A stretch of DNA of 64,000 nucleotides from Lactiplantibacillus garii (GCF_003885105.1 NZ_QWZQ01000009.1:1-64000), one strand, 5' to 3'. Shown: positions 53,998-63,009, counted from the first letter of the stretch. The notes: generated by a model from the sequence alone, not told the origin. Program-made: numbers and translations.

Positions 53998-54843
53998 TTA
54001 ATTTTCCACCTTTTGGTTCCCAAACCATTTCTTATTAATTTTGGCGAGGGTCCCGTTACGCTTCAATTCTTTCAAACCAGCATTGATTTTGCGGCGCATG
54101 GTCTTATCACCCTTACGCATTCCGACCGCAAAGTCTTCGGATTTAAAGTTTCCCTGCGTTTCGTTGTAGTCGGCTGAGTTAGCTTCGTGTTTAATGTAGT
54201 AGTTCGCGTACACACTATCGATCAACAACCCTTGGATCCGACCGGCGTTTAAATCCAAAAACGCGTTGGTAAAGGTATCGTACTGTACCGGCGTCTTTTT
54301 GGCGATTTTATCCTTTAAAAGTTTCGGGTTATTCTCCAACGATTCGTAACCCGACGATCCGGATTGAACCCCTAAGGTTTTACCGGTCATGTCGTTAAAG
54401 GAATTGATCTTATTTTTCTTGAGTGAAACTAAAATTTGTTTATTCTTTAAGTAAGTATTGCTAAACGCCACAACTTTTTCCCGTTGCGGGTTCTTCGTGT
54501 AGCCGTTCCAAATTAAATCAATCGTCCCGTTACGAAGCTCGGTCGCGTTCATCGACCAGTCAATGGTCTGAAAGCTAATTTTGATCCCGTAAAGTTTAAA
54601 AACGGCCCGGGCCAGGTCAATATCGTAACCGACCAACTTACCAGATTTTTCCCGGAACCCCATCGGAACAAAGCTATCGTCTAGCCCAACGACCACGGTG
54701 CCGCGTTTTTTAATCGTTGACCACGTATCCTGCGTATCGGCCCGCTTGGTAACGGACTCCCCACAACCACTGAGGGTGCCGGCCAGTCCGATTAGCATGA
54801 CTAGTAATAAGCTTAATGAAATTAATCGTTTTTTAACTCTCAA
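53998..54843 (-). CDS. Polar amino acid ABC transporter, substrate-binding lipoprotein
   Basis: 281 residues from TTG at 54843 (GGGGG eight bases before; GTG at 54852 touches it). N-terminal lipoprotein signal with lipobox LSGC (Cys about 28), then the SBP family 3 fold: GTVVVGLDDSFVPMGFREKSGKLVGYDIDLARAV and IDLIWNGYTKNPQREK, GKTLGVQSGSSGYE. Trap for a polar amino acid at the outer membrane face. Last gene of the permease-ATPase-SBP operon, controlled by the T-box leader. The exact amino acid depends on the specifier codon. Confidence 0.92.
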   Translation of the reverse strand: MRVKKRLISLSLLLVMLIGLAGTLSGCGESVTKRADTQDTWSTIKKRGTVVVGLDDSFVPMGFREKSGKLVGYDIDLARAVFKLYGIKISFQTIDWSMNATELRNGTIDLIWNGYTKNPQREKVVAFSNTYLKNKQILVSLKKNKINSFNDMTGKTLGVQSGSSGYESLENNPKLLKDKIAKKTPVQYDTFTNAFLDLNAGRIQGLLIDSVYANYYIKHEANSADYNETQGNFKSEDFAVGMRKGDKTMRRKINAGLKELKRNGTLAKINKKWFGNQKVEN

Positions 54844-54855
54844 TCGCCGCACCCC

Positions 54856-55497
54856 CTACTTCGAATTGTTCGGTTCAACGTGGAACATTTCGTCCGCGAT
54901 GTTTTCCGCAAACGTCAAATCGTGGGTGACCACAATTTGAGTCATGCCGTCCGCTTTTAAGCCCATGATCAACTTTTCAACTTCCTGCCGAAGGTTCGGA
55001 TCCAGCGCCGAAGTGGGTTCGTCATAACACAGGACGTTGGGCTTCATAGCCAAAGCCCGCGCAATGGCCACCCGTTGTTTTTGCCCACCTGAGAGCTCGT
55101 ACGGGTACTGGTCAGCGTGATCAGCTAAGGCCAAACGGGTCAACAGTTCGTTGGCTTGTTTTTGCGCTTCAGCTTGGGACTGTTTCAACACCATTGTTGG
55201 TGCTAAGGTAATGTTTTGCATCACCGTTAAATTTGGAAACAGTTCGAAGTTTTGAAAAACAACCCCGATTACACTCTCGTTGGTGCGGTTGGTATACGGA
55301 TCAAAGGCCTGTCCGTCAATGAAGAATTCACCGGCGTTTACCTTCTCGAGCCCGGTAATACACCGTAGCAACGTCGTTTTACCAGCTCCGGAAGGCCCTA
55401 CGATACTTAAAATTTCACCGTCTTTAACGGTTAAATTTAACTTGTTAATAATTGTTTTGTCACCAAAACTTTTCGTAATGTTTTTGAGTTCTAACAT
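54856..55497 (-). CDS. Polar amino acid ABC transporter, ATPase
   Basis: 213 residues, short but complete. Walker A GPSGAGKTTLLR (about 34-45), Q loop FQNFELFPNLTV, signature LSGGQKQRVAIARALA (about 132), Walker B VLCYDEPTSALDP and the switch VVTHDL. Single domain for one-half of the dimer. Downstream SBP starts 12 bp later, upstream permease ends 12 bp before. Confidence 0.94.
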   Translation of the reverse strand: MLELKNITKSFGDKTIINKLNLTVKDGEILSIVGPSGAGKTTLLRCITGLEKVNAGEFFIDGQAFDPYTNRTNESVIGVVFQNFELFPNLTVMQNITLAPTMVLKQSQAEAQKQANELLTRLALADHADQYPYELSGGQKQRVAIARALAMKPNVLCYDEPTSALDPNLRQEVEKLIMGLKADGMTQIVVTHDLTFAENIADEMFHVEPNNSK

Positions 55498-55509
55498 ATT
55501 GTGACCTCC

Positions 55510-56151
55510 CTATTTCCAGTAACTGTAGTGCTTTTCAATGCGACCCAGGATAAACGTGGTGACCGCCGTTAACAACAGGTAAATGACCCCGACAAGAACT
55601 AGTGGAACTAACGTTACGTCACGCGCCGTTGCCACGTTTCCGGCCCGGAGCAAGTCGCCCAAGCCAATCACGTAAACTAACGAAGAATCCTTAACTAAAT
55701 TAATGACTTCGTTCCCAACGGAAGGTAACACAATTTTGATGACTTGGGGAATGACGATTTTACGAATGGTCTGACCATAGCTTAACCGTAATACCCGGGC
55801 ACTTTCATACTGACCATCATCAATGGACTGTAAGCCGCCACGGAAAATTTCGGCGAAGTACGCGGCGTAGTTTAAGATAAACGCGAACAACGCGGCGTAG
55901 TAACGCGGAAAAACAATTCCAACCAGCGGTAAACCGTAAAAAACAAAAATCAGTTGTAACAGTAACGGTGTCCCCCGCATTAACCAAACGTAAAAATGCA
56001 GCAACCACTGCAACGGTTTGAAATTGGAAATCAGTCCCAAACTAACCACTAACCCCAACGGCAACGATCCAATCAAAGTCCAAATAAAAATCTTTAGCGT
56101 CATTCCGGCGCCGGCTACTAACGATGGCAAAATCTCTAAAATATAGTGCAT
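55510..56151 (-). CDS. Polar amino acid ABC transporter, permease
   Basis: 213 residues with five membrane helices, HisM/GlnP type. The cytoplasmic EAA-like loop (about 135-160, ESARVLRLSYGQTIRKIVIPQVIK) binds the ATPase. LMRGTPLLLQLIFVFYGLP (about 55-73) is the family marker. Single permease gene, so it should work as a homodimer. Its start follows AGGAGGG and it lies directly behind the second T-box terminator. Confidence 0.94.
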   Translation of the reverse strand: MHYILEILPSLVAGAGMTLKIFIWTLIGSLPLGLVVSLGLISNFKPLQWLLHFYVWLMRGTPLLLQLIFVFYGLPLVGIVFPRYYAALFAFILNYAAYFAEIFRGGLQSIDDGQYESARVLRLSYGQTIRKIVIPQVIKIVLPSVGNEVINLVKDSSLVYVIGLGDLLRAGNVATARDVTLVPLVLVGVIYLLLTAVTTFILGRIEKHYSYWK

Positions 56152-56178
56152 GTGCTTTCCCTCCTATTTTTGGCAACA

Positions 56179-56550
56179 AAAAAATCCCCTTAAGATCCAA
56201 TGATCTTAAGAGGACGTCTACGCGCGGTGCCACCTCACTTCGCAGTGACCTCACAGTCACTGCCTCAGGGAGTTTAGTGATAATAAAAAAATCGTCCTTA
56301 GGCCTAAAGCCTAAGAGGACGATTTCATCGCGGTGCCACCTCATATTTATCAATGGCTCACACCATTGAACTCAACGAGTTTATCACTAAACTCCGCCAA
56401 TAACGAGGCCAACCGGAACGGCTTACTATGATTTCAGCCACTCAACTCGCAGATGTGGTTCGTTCACGTTAAGGACCGTCTTTCCACCACCGACAGCTCG
56501 CTGGACATCTTAACGTCAACTACTCTTCTGTTCCTTGTTTTTTAATGTTG
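56179..56550 (-). promoter_or_regulatory. T-box leader with duplicated antiterminator-terminator module
   Basis: Minus-strand leader with one stem I (AGTA motif and pairing ACGTTAAG / CTTAACGT at about 56505 and 56470) and then two complete modules. Module 1: stem III CAATGG-TGTGAG-CCATTG (56368-56351), T-box GAGGTGGCACCGCG (56342-56329), terminator ATCGTCCTCTTAGGC.../GCCTAAGGACGAT with seven T (56323-56284). Module 2: stem III GCAGTGAC-TGTGAG-GTCACTGC (56263-56242), T-box GAGGTGGCACCGCG (56236-56223), terminator stem TCCTCTTAAGATC / GATCTTAAGGGGA with seven T (to 56179). The TGTGAG loop is the same in both. Specifier not certain: CGA (Arg) or CAC (His) can be read in the GAACGAACCACA loop. 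Confidence 0.85.
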
Positions 56551-56555
56551 TTCTC

Positions 56556-56584
56556 ATAATAATCGAATTTAACGGCACCGTCAA
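56556..56584 (-). promoter_or_regulatory. T-box leader promoter
   Basis: Minus strand TTGACG (56584-56579), 17-bp spacer, TATTAT (56561-56556), directly after the minD stop. Confidence 0.75.
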
Positions 56585-56591
56585 GTCTTTT

Positions 56592-57398
56592 TTACTTGTT
56601 TCGGTGAAAAATTCCGGTGATTCGGGACCACATTCCTGGTTTCTGAACTTCAATATTCATCAGCGGTACCGTTTCGCCTTCAAGCCGCCGGGCAATGTTC
56701 CGGTAGCCTTGTGAAGCGGAATTTTTAGGGTCCAACACGATTGGTTCCCCGTTATTCGACGTCCGAATCACGGCGTCATCGTCAAAGACGATCCCCAGTA
56801 AATCAATTGACAAATGGTGCGTAATTTCGTCAATATCCATGGTTTCACCGTCCTGCATCATCCGCCGCCGAATCCGGTTAATCACCAGTCGGGGGGCTTC
56901 GTTCAACGGATATTGTTCTAACAAACCAACGACCCGGTCCGCGTCACGAATGGCTGAGATTTCGGGTGTTGACACGATAATTGCCGCGTCGGCCCCCGCA
57001 ATCGCGTTCATAAAGCCCTGTTCGATTCCGGCTGGACAGTCCAGTAAAACGTAATCAAAATCGGGCTTTAATTCGTCAACAATCGAACGAACCTGATCAG
57101 GGTTTAGCGTGTTCTTATCCGCGTTTTGTGCCGCTGGTAATAGGAATAGTAAGTCGTCGAAGCGCTTATCCTTAACCAGAGCTTGACGCAACTGGGCCCG
57201 GCCCTGAGCGACGTCTACGATATCGTACAGAATCCGGTTATCGAGCCCTAAGATCACGTCCAGGTTACGTAACCCAATATCTAAGTCAACTAGGCAAACC
57301 TTTTTGCCCATCAAGGCTAAGGCCGTTCCCAAATTGGCCGTGGTCGTTGTTTTACCAACACCGCCCTTGCCAGAAGTGATGACAATTGCTTTTCCCAT
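56592..57398 (-). CDS. minD: Septum-site determining ATPase MinD
   Basis: 268 residues from ATG at 57398, which overlaps the minC stop (TGATG) and follows GGAGG by nine bases. Deviant Walker A GKGGVGKTTT (about 9-18), DLDIGLRNLDVI, LLDCPAGIEQG and the C-terminal amphipathic membrane helix WSRITGIFHRNK. Recruits MinC to the membrane to block FtsZ at the poles. Follows minC as normal; no minE and no divIVA in this window. Confidence 0.97.
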   Translation of the reverse strand: MGKAIVITSGKGGVGKTTTTANLGTALALMGKKVCLVDLDIGLRNLDVILGLDNRILYDIVDVAQGRAQLRQALVKDKRFDDLLFLLPAAQNADKNTLNPDQVRSIVDELKPDFDYVLLDCPAGIEQGFMNAIAGADAAIIVSTPEISAIRDADRVVGLLEQYPLNEAPRLVINRIRRRMMQDGETMDIDEITHHLSIDLLGIVFDDDAVIRTSNNGEPIVLDPKNSASQGYRNIARRLEGETVPLMNIEVQKPGMWSRITGIFHRNK

Positions 57399-58066
57399 CA
57401 AATATGTCCTCCATTCCGAGTAAACAACTTCGGTCGTACCCGTTTTAATTGATCCAATGGTTGGTAATCTAACGCTTGAATGTCGTTAATATAAACAACG
57501 TTTGTACCAGCTACCGTTTTATCGGCATCCACAAGTTCTAACAATTCACCAACCCGCACGCGGGGTACCGTGGTCAGCGCGCTAACGATAACGGCGTCAT
57601 TATGGTCCGGATAGCCGGCTTCCAAAGCACCAGCCACCTCACCCATCACAAAAATACTCCCAGTGGCGCGCAAAACGCCCCCTTCGTGAATTTTCCCAAA
57701 GAACAAGACGTCCCCGGTGATGTCAATGACCTGACCGTTACGAATAATCTGATTAACTAAGTGGACCGTATTTCGCTCAACCATCGCTAACGCGTCCGCC
57801 GTTAAAATTACGTCGGCACTTAATTTATGGATGCTGAACATGGGGTAACGCTGGACGAGTTGGGTGACCTGCTGATTTTGTTCAGGGGTCAACAAACGCC
57901 CCTCCGTGCCCATATCAAATGAAATCTGCTTATCAGTCGTATTATCCGCTTGTAAGCGGTCAAGCAAGGTTTTCAAATCAACCATGATGGCGTCGAAACT
58001 AGCGGCTTGTCGAAAAATTAGTTCGTAGCCGTCGTTGCTTGCTTTTAAAACCACACTTTGTTGCAT
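57398..58066 (-). CDS. minC: Septum-site inhibitor MinC
   Basis: 222 residues. N-terminal domain (about 1-100, DYELIFRQAASF-like start) inhibits FtsZ; C-terminal beta-helix domain (about 115-205) has DITGDVLFFGKIHEGGVLRATGSIFVMGEV and AGYP repeats, the family's mark, and binds MinD. Last-but-one gene of the mreB-C-D-minC-D transcript. Start ATG after AAAGGAA, 22 bp after mreD. Confidence 0.94.
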   Translation of the reverse strand: MQQSVVLKASNDGYELIFRQAASFDAIMVDLKTLLDRLQADNTTDKQISFDMGTEGRLLTPEQNQQVTQLVQRYPMFSIHKLSADVILTADALAMVERNTVHLVNQIIRNGQVIDITGDVLFFGKIHEGGVLRATGSIFVMGEVAGALEAGYPDHNDAVIVSALTTVPRVRVGELLELVDADKTVAGTNVVYINDIQALDYQPLDQLKRVRPKLFTRNGGHI

Positions 58067-58087
58067 GTTAGAATTCCTTTCTGCCGA

Positions 58088-58606
58088 CTAATTAACGCTA
58101 AAGTATAACCGTCGTACCGGGTAGTATAAAATGACGAAAATCGCCAGGTTGACCGCAATGGTCGGCCCTAACGTGTACACTGCAAAATCGGCAAGGTTAC
58201 CGTCAATGACGTTACTCATGCTGTACCAGATGTACACGAACGCTTCAACGATCGTCAAATTAATAATATAGACCATCAATAAGGTTAAAAAGTTCAGATC
58301 TAACCACGGCTTAATTTGCCGGCAGAGATAAACGATTAACGGGAGGGCGACAACGTAAACGCCCACCACTCCGGTATAGTATAAGTCAAAAACTAGGCCA
58401 ACGAATCCCGACCACAATCCCACGGCCAAATCGTCCCGGTCGTCTAGGAAAATGGCAAAAATCAGCCAGAGTAAGACTAAGTGCAGCGCACTACTGTAGG
58501 GGTATGAAAATAGGTGACCCGCAAACACGTTGGACAGTGACCCGTCCAAAAAGAGGGCCAAAAAGAGGCCAATCGGAAAAATGATTTTTAAACGTGAGTA
58601 TCGCAA
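58088..58606 (-). CDS. mreD: Rod shape-determining protein MreD
   Basis: 172 residues from TTG at 58606, seven bases after GGGAGG (the TTG at 58633 would lie within mreC). Five hydrophobic segments (for example IIFPIGLFLALFLDG and LHLVLLWLIFAIFL) make it an integral membrane protein of the elongation complex. Typical MreD length. Overlaps the end of mreC by a few codons' distance only. Confidence 0.92.
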   Translation of the reverse strand: MRYSRLKIIFPIGLFLALFLDGSLSNVFAGHLFSYPYSSALHLVLLWLIFAIFLDDRDDLAVGLWSGFVGLVFDLYYTGVVGVYVVALPLIVYLCRQIKPWLDLNFLTLLMVYIINLTIVEAFVYIWYSMSNVIDGNLADFAVYTLGPTIAVNLAIFVILYYPVRRLYFSVN

Positions 58607-58619
58607 CGTTGTGCCTCCC

Positions 58620-59465
58620 TTACTGTTCGGCAACCGTCACGACCGTTAGATCGCTCAAGTCCGCCGCGGGTGTAATTTCAACTTCAGAAGCCAAACCATA
58701 GTCGTCCTGTTTAACACTAGCAACGGTCCCAACGTATAGGCCCTTCGGCGTCGTTCCACCTAAACCAGAAGTCACGACCTTATCGCCCTTCTTAATTTTA
58801 ACGTTGGACGTAACGGAACCCATTTCAAGCGTATTAGCACTCTTATCGTAGCCCGAAATAATCCCGTTGACCGTTTTACCGGCCTTGTTTGTAATTTGAA
58901 TAGCAAACTTATTGGCCGTCGAACTCGTATTCGAAATTAATTCCACTTTAGAATTCGTTTGGTTCACTTCCACGACCCGACCAATCAGGCCGGATTGTGA
59001 CATGACGGGCATGTTCTTCTTGATACCAGCCGTAGCTCCCTTGGAGATCACGAGTTGGTTCATCCATGAAGAAGGTGTCCGGGTCAAAACGTTCGCCGTC
59101 ACACTAGTGTAGTTCGACAGTGAATCGTTTAGTTTCAGTTCTTTACGCAGTTGCTTATTTTCTGCGCTGGTCGTTTGGGCGGTAACCTTCGCCTGGGCGA
59201 GTTGGTCAACCTGCTTCTTTAACTTCTGGTTTTCTTGATAAGTGTTCAGTAGGTCCGAAACCGAATTAGTCGCGCCCTGTAACCCGTTAACGGGTAACGC
59301 TACCACCCGGTCGACCGCGCCGGCCACGTCATTACCAAATTGTTGGATCAACGGTGGCGTCGACTTTTTGTCACGAATCGCTACCGACACACTCATCAAG
59401 CCGAAACTAATAATCAATACGATAATCGCAATGACAAGTTTACGGTTAGAGAAAAACTTTTGCAT
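58620..59465 (-). CDS. mreC: Rod shape-determining protein MreC
   Basis: 281 residues. One N-terminal membrane helix (about 9-28), coiled coil (about 65-105; QENQKLKKQVDQLAQAKV), then two beta barrels with VVTSGLGGTTPKGLYVGTV near 230. Outer component of the Mre elongation machinery. A stable hairpin (59508-59529) without a strong T run lies between mreB and mreC. Confidence 0.95.
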   Translation of the reverse strand: MQKFFSNRKLVIAIIVLIISFGLMSVSVAIRDKKSTPPLIQQFGNDVAGAVDRVVALPVNGLQGATNSVSDLLNTYQENQKLKKQVDQLAQAKVTAQTTSAENKQLRKELKLNDSLSNYTSVTANVLTRTPSSWMNQLVISKGATAGIKKNMPVMSQSGLIGRVVEVNQTNSKVELISNTSSTANKFAIQITNKAGKTVNGIISGYDKSANTLEMGSVTSNVKIKKGDKVVTSGLGGTTPKGLYVGTVASVKQDDYGLASEVEITPAADLSDLTVVTVAEQ

Positions 59466-59507
59466 AATGAACCCCCGGTCGAAAATTCAAAGATTTAACA
59501 ATAAATA

Positions 59508-59529
59508 AGCGGGAAGATGTCTTCCCGCT
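59508..59529 (-). other. Hairpin between mreB and mreC
   Basis: AGCGGGAAG / CTTCCCGCT, 9-bp perfect stem with ATGT-type 4-nt loop, 7 bp after the mreB stop and followed by only a few T. It may set the amount of mreC-D-min message relative to mreB. Confidence 0.55.
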
Positions 59530-59535
59530 CACCTG

Positions 59536-60549
59536 TTATCGCTTTTTCATAACATCGATGCTCTTAAGTGATTTACCGGTACCAACGGCCACACAGTCAA
59601 GGGGTTCGTTAGCGATGAAAACTGGAACTTTGGTTTCATCCGCAATCACTTCGGAAAGATTCTTCAATAAGGCGCCACCACCGGTCAAAACGATCCCGTG
59701 GTCAATTACGTCAGAGGCAATTTCTGGAGAAGTTTCTTCAAGGGTTTCCTTAATTGCCGAAATAATTTCTGAAACGATTTCTTGAATCGCTTCGGCAACG
59801 TCTACCGCTGAAATTTCAACGGTCTTTGGTAACCCTGACAATAAGTCCCGGCCACGAATGGTAGAACCTTCAATGTCTTCAGCAGCTTCAAGTGAAGCTG
59901 AACCAACGTCAATTTTTAACTGTTCAGCAGTCCGTTCCCCGATTAGGAGGTTAAACTTTTGACGAACGTGGTAAATAATTGAATCGTCGATCTTGTCACC
60001 GGCCATTCGAATTGAACGACTTGAAACGATCCCGCCTAAGGAAATGGTGGCAACGTCGGTCGTCCCACCACCAATATCAACGACCATGCTACCGGTTGGG
60101 TCCATAACTGGCAAACCGGCACCAATGGCTGCGGCAAATGGTTCTTCAATGACGTAGGCGTCCCGCGCCCCCGCAACCCGGGTGGCGTCGATCACTGCCC
60201 GCTTTTCAACTTCGGTAACCCCACTCGGCACACAAACCATCACGTACGGCTTACCGTTTGACCGGCCTAAAGTCTTTTGAATAAAGTACTTCATCATTGC
60301 CACGGTGGTATCGTAGTCCGCGATAACCCCATCTTTCATTGGCCGAATTGCCACAATACTTGCTGGCGTCCGTCCAATCATGTCCCGTGCTTCAGAACCG
60401 ACGGATACAATTTCACCAGTCTTCGTGTTCTTCGCAACCACGGATGGTTCTCGTAATACGATGCCCTTGCCGTCAACGTAAACTATCGTGTTGGCTGTAC
60501 CGAGATCGATCCCGATATTTTTTGTCCCAAATCCGAACACTACATTCAT
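59536..60549 (-). CDS. mreB: Rod shape-determining actin homologue MreB
   Basis: 337 residues, full length. Actin-fold motifs: [28 protein letters not shown] (phosphate 1), [16 protein letters not shown] with [11 protein letters not shown] (about 158-168, phosphate 2), [11 protein letters not shown] (adenosine, about 288). Filaments guide wall synthesis along the cylinder. The promoter upstream is TGCTATAAT (60606-60598). Confidence 0.97.
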   Translation of the reverse strand: MNVVFGFGTKNIGIDLGTANTIVYVDGKGIVLREPSVVAKNTKTGEIVSVGSEARDMIGRTPASIVAIRPMKDGVIADYDTTVAMMKYFIQKTLGRSNGKPYVMVCVPSGVTEVEKRAVIDATRVAGARDAYVIEEPFAAAIGAGLPVMDPTGSMVVDIGGGTTDVATISLGGIVSSRSIRMAGDKIDDSIIYHVRQKFNLLIGERTAEQLKIDVGSASLEAAEDIEGSTIRGRDLLSGLPKTVEISAVDVAEAIQEIVSEIISAIKETLEETSPEIASDVIDHGIVLTGGGALLKNLSEVIADETKVPVFIANEPLDCVAVGTGKSLKSIDVMKKR

Positions 60550-60597
60550 CCCTTCATTAATTACAAATTTAATTTTTTATTAGTCATAATAGTAAGT

Positions 60598-60606
60598 ATT
60601 ATAGCA
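60598..60606 (-). promoter_or_regulatory. Extended -10 promoter of the mre-min operon
   Basis: TGCTATAAT on the minus strand, 49 bp before the mreB start; -35 box not clear. Confidence 0.55.
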
Positions 60607-60699
60607 TAATCGTGCAGCATTAAAAATCCTGCTCGAAACCTAGCATACCGTAATCCGTTCAAAAATACAGTCCCACTATTTAACTTAGATAAAATTTAA

Positions 60700-60745
60700 C
60701 AAAAAAACGCGGCCAGGCGGAATAATATCCGTCCTAACCCCGTTA
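60700..60745 (-). terminator. Possible radC terminator
   Basis: Imperfect stem of AACGGGGTTAGGACGGA with TTCCGCCTGGCCGCGTT, followed by seven T on the minus strand, 13 bp after the radC stop. Confidence 0.6.
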
Positions 60746-60757
60746 TTTTACCACATT

Positions 60758-61396
60758 CTACTGAGAATCCGTATTACAATTTACCAACCCTTGCTCCGCA
60801 AAGCTAAAGTAATCGTTTGCACCGATAACAAAACTATCTAACAAAGGGACGCCCACAATTTCACCGGCTAATTGCAACCGTTTAGTAAACTCAACGTCCT
60901 TTTTACTAGGGGTCACGTCCCCACTCGGATGGTTATGGGCAATGACAATGCGTGCGGTCGCAACCGTCAACGCCGTTTGCATAATTTCCCGCGGATGAGC
61001 CGGACAACTGTTCAGGGTGCCCTGAAACACCACTTGCCGCTTAACGATTTGATTCTTGGTGTCCAGACATAATAGTAGTAACCGTTCTTGCTGCCAATTA
61101 GCAAAGTCGTGGGCCAACTGTGCACCGGTTTGCTGACTACCATAAATCTGCCCCACCACTACCTGATTGGGGTGGGGTAATAATTGGCCACAGCGCAAGG
61201 CGATTAATAATCCGTTCCATAACGGGTCACTCGCCGTCTGATTTAACCACGTCGTTGCACTTCCGGGCGGAAAAGTACGCTCAAAAGCGTGGGTCGCCCG
61301 CTTTAACGCCGGTCCGGTCAAGAAAGTGGCAAAGTACTGTTCAATTAGTGCGTGAATCTGGATCAACGGTAGATTTTGTTCGGTTAGGCTCGTCAT
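60758..61396 (-). CDS. radC: RadC family protein (JAB/MPN domain)
   Basis: 212 residues. C-terminal JAMM metalloprotease-like motif ARIVIAHNHPSGDVTPSKKD (about 152-170) with the following Glu/Asp, LLDSFVIGANDYFSF near the end. The N-terminal part is helical but has no clear helix-hairpin-helix. The true role of RadC is unsettled (no firm tie to repair). Lies upstream of mreB as in Bacillus and Lactobacillus. Confidence 0.88.
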   Translation of the reverse strand: MTSLTEQNLPLIQIHALIEQYFATFLTGPALKRATHAFERTFPPGSATTWLNQTASDPLWNGLLIALRCGQLLPHPNQVVVGQIYGSQQTGAQLAHDFANWQQERLLLLCLDTKNQIVKRQVVFQGTLNSCPAHPREIMQTALTVATARIVIAHNHPSGDVTPSKKDVEFTKRLQLAGEIVGVPLLDSFVIGANDYFSFAEQGLVNCNTDSQ

Positions 61397-61508
61397 TTAA
61401 CCACCCCTTCACTGAACAATTGCGTAAAAAACCGTTAGCACCATTTTCAAATTTAAGTTTTCCCTAAAAACGGACGGGCACCACAAGGCACTTCGTTTGT
61501 GATTATTA

Positions 61509-61559
61509 AGGTGAACCCGGCGACCATTCCTGAATTTGAAATGGTCACCGGGTTCACCT
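61509..61559 (-). terminator. 20-bp hairpin between radC and folC
   Basis: AGGTGAACCCGGCGACCATT (61509-61528) and AATGGTCACCGGGTTCACCT (61540-61559) pair with one mismatch over an 11-nt loop. The T run on the minus strand is weak (TTAATAAT), so it is a probable but imperfect folC terminator. The rest of the 61397-61655 gap shows no gene. Confidence 0.65.
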
Positions 61560-61655
61560 GTGGAATAAATTAAATTTTTACGACTGTTTCGGTACCCTTG
61601 CAACGAGCACGCAAGACACGGGCCCACTCGTTGGTGCAGCAGACTTTAAAAATTG

Positions 61656-62978
61656 TTACGCTTCCCGATTTTTAAAGTACGTCCGCACGTCGGAAATAAA
61701 GTACAGTGACCCGGTCAGTAACAGGACGTCCTCACTCGACATCTCCTGGGTTGCTTGGATCAACGCTGCCTGCCAATTCGCAAATAGCTCTGCCGACCGA
61801 TTCTGTGGTAATTCCGCTGCCAACTCGTTCGGGTCGGTGGCGTGGCGTTGCGGGTTCGGTCCGGCAAACTGGGTCAACAATAAGTGGACGTTGGTCAGTT
61901 GCCCCAAGGTTTGGATCATTTGAGCGTGTTGTTTATCGGCTAACACGGCAAAAATAATATACACGTTTTGCTGACCAAAACGCTCCTTGAGCGTTGTTGC
62001 CAACTCCGTCACCGCGGGTTCGTTGTGGGCCCCGTCAATCATGATCAACGGATCATCGTTTAGGCGTTCAAACCGTCCCGGCCACTGGACGTGGGCCAAG
62101 GCCGACTTCACGTCGCGGACTTGGACTGGTACACCGGTCTGCCGGTGATAATCCAAATATGCCGCCAAGGCTACCGCGGCGTTATCCACTTGATAATCGC
62201 CAAGTAACGGTGTGACTAAGTCCTTAAAGTGGTGCGCCGTACCATCGAAGTTAAAGCGTTCCTGCCAGCCTTGGGGGGCTAACAACTTAGTCGTGAAATC
62301 GACCCCGAGCGTTTGTAGCGGGGCCCCGTTCGTTTGGGCCGTCGTGACCATGACCGCCTGTGCTTCGGCGGGCAGCTTGCCGACGATCACGGGTACGTCA
62401 GCTTTTATAATGCCCGCTTTTTGGGTCGCAATTGCCGCCAACGTGTTCCCCAAAATTTGCATGTGATCGTAACCAATCGTCGTGATCACGCTCACCTGCG
62501 GGGTCCACACGTTGGTGGAATCGTACAACCCACCGATGCCGACTTCCACGATGGCTAAGTCAATGGGTTGTTCCGCAAAGTAGGTAAACATCATGGCGGT
62601 AATAATTTCAAATTCAGTGGGACCACCCTCCGGCAACTCGGCGTCAAGTTTAGACACGACCGGTTGAATTTTGTTTACTAACGTCACGAGGTCGGTGTCA
62701 CTAATTGGCTGACCATCTACGCTGATTCGTTCATTGAAGCGGATAATAAACGGCGACGTAAAGGTCCCCACGGTTAGACCGTCCGCCATGAACAGGTCGC
62801 GTAAATTAGCGACCGTTGAACCCTTACCGTTCGTTCCGGCCACGTGGATCCCGCGGACTTGTTGCTGGGGATCACCTAGCTCGTGTAAGAACCGGCGCAT
62901 CCGTTTGAGCGTTGGAATTTTCTTAAACTTTGTGCGACCGTGGATGAATGCCAGGGCCGCTTCGTAATCGGTTACCAC
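61656..62978 (-). CDS. folC: Folylpolyglutamate synthase / dihydrofolate synthase
   Basis: 440 residues. Mur-ligase fold: GTNGKGSTVANLRDLF (P loop, about 48-63), the Omega loop FTSPFIIRFNERI (about 74-86), EVGIGGLYDSTNVW (about 143) and the C-terminal MIDGAHNEPAV (about 313). Adds glutamates to folates. Lies between valS (62978 to 63132, with dispersed repeat) and radC. Start ATG after GGGGGAGG-like site. Confidence 0.94.
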   Translation of the reverse strand: MVTDYEAALAFIHGRTKFKKIPTLKRMRRFLHELGDPQQQVRGIHVAGTNGKGSTVANLRDLFMADGLTVGTFTSPFIIRFNERISVDGQPISDTDLVTLVNKIQPVVSKLDAELPEGGPTEFEIITAMMFTYFAEQPIDLAIVEVGIGGLYDSTNVWTPQVSVITTIGYDHMQILGNTLAAIATQKAGIIKADVPVIVGKLPAEAQAVMVTTAQTNGAPLQTLGVDFTTKLLAPQGWQERFNFDGTAHHFKDLVTPLLGDYQVDNAAVALAAYLDYHRQTGVPVQVRDVKSALAHVQWPGRFERLNDDPLIMIDGAHNEPAVTELATTLKERFGQQNVYIIFAVLADKQHAQMIQTLGQLTNVHLLLTQFAGPNPQRHATDPNELAAELPQNRSAELFANWQAALIQATQEMSSEDVLLLTGSLYFISDVRTYFKNREA

Positions 62979-63009
62979 TGTCCTTTTCCTCCCCCTTGCA
63001 AAAAACAGA

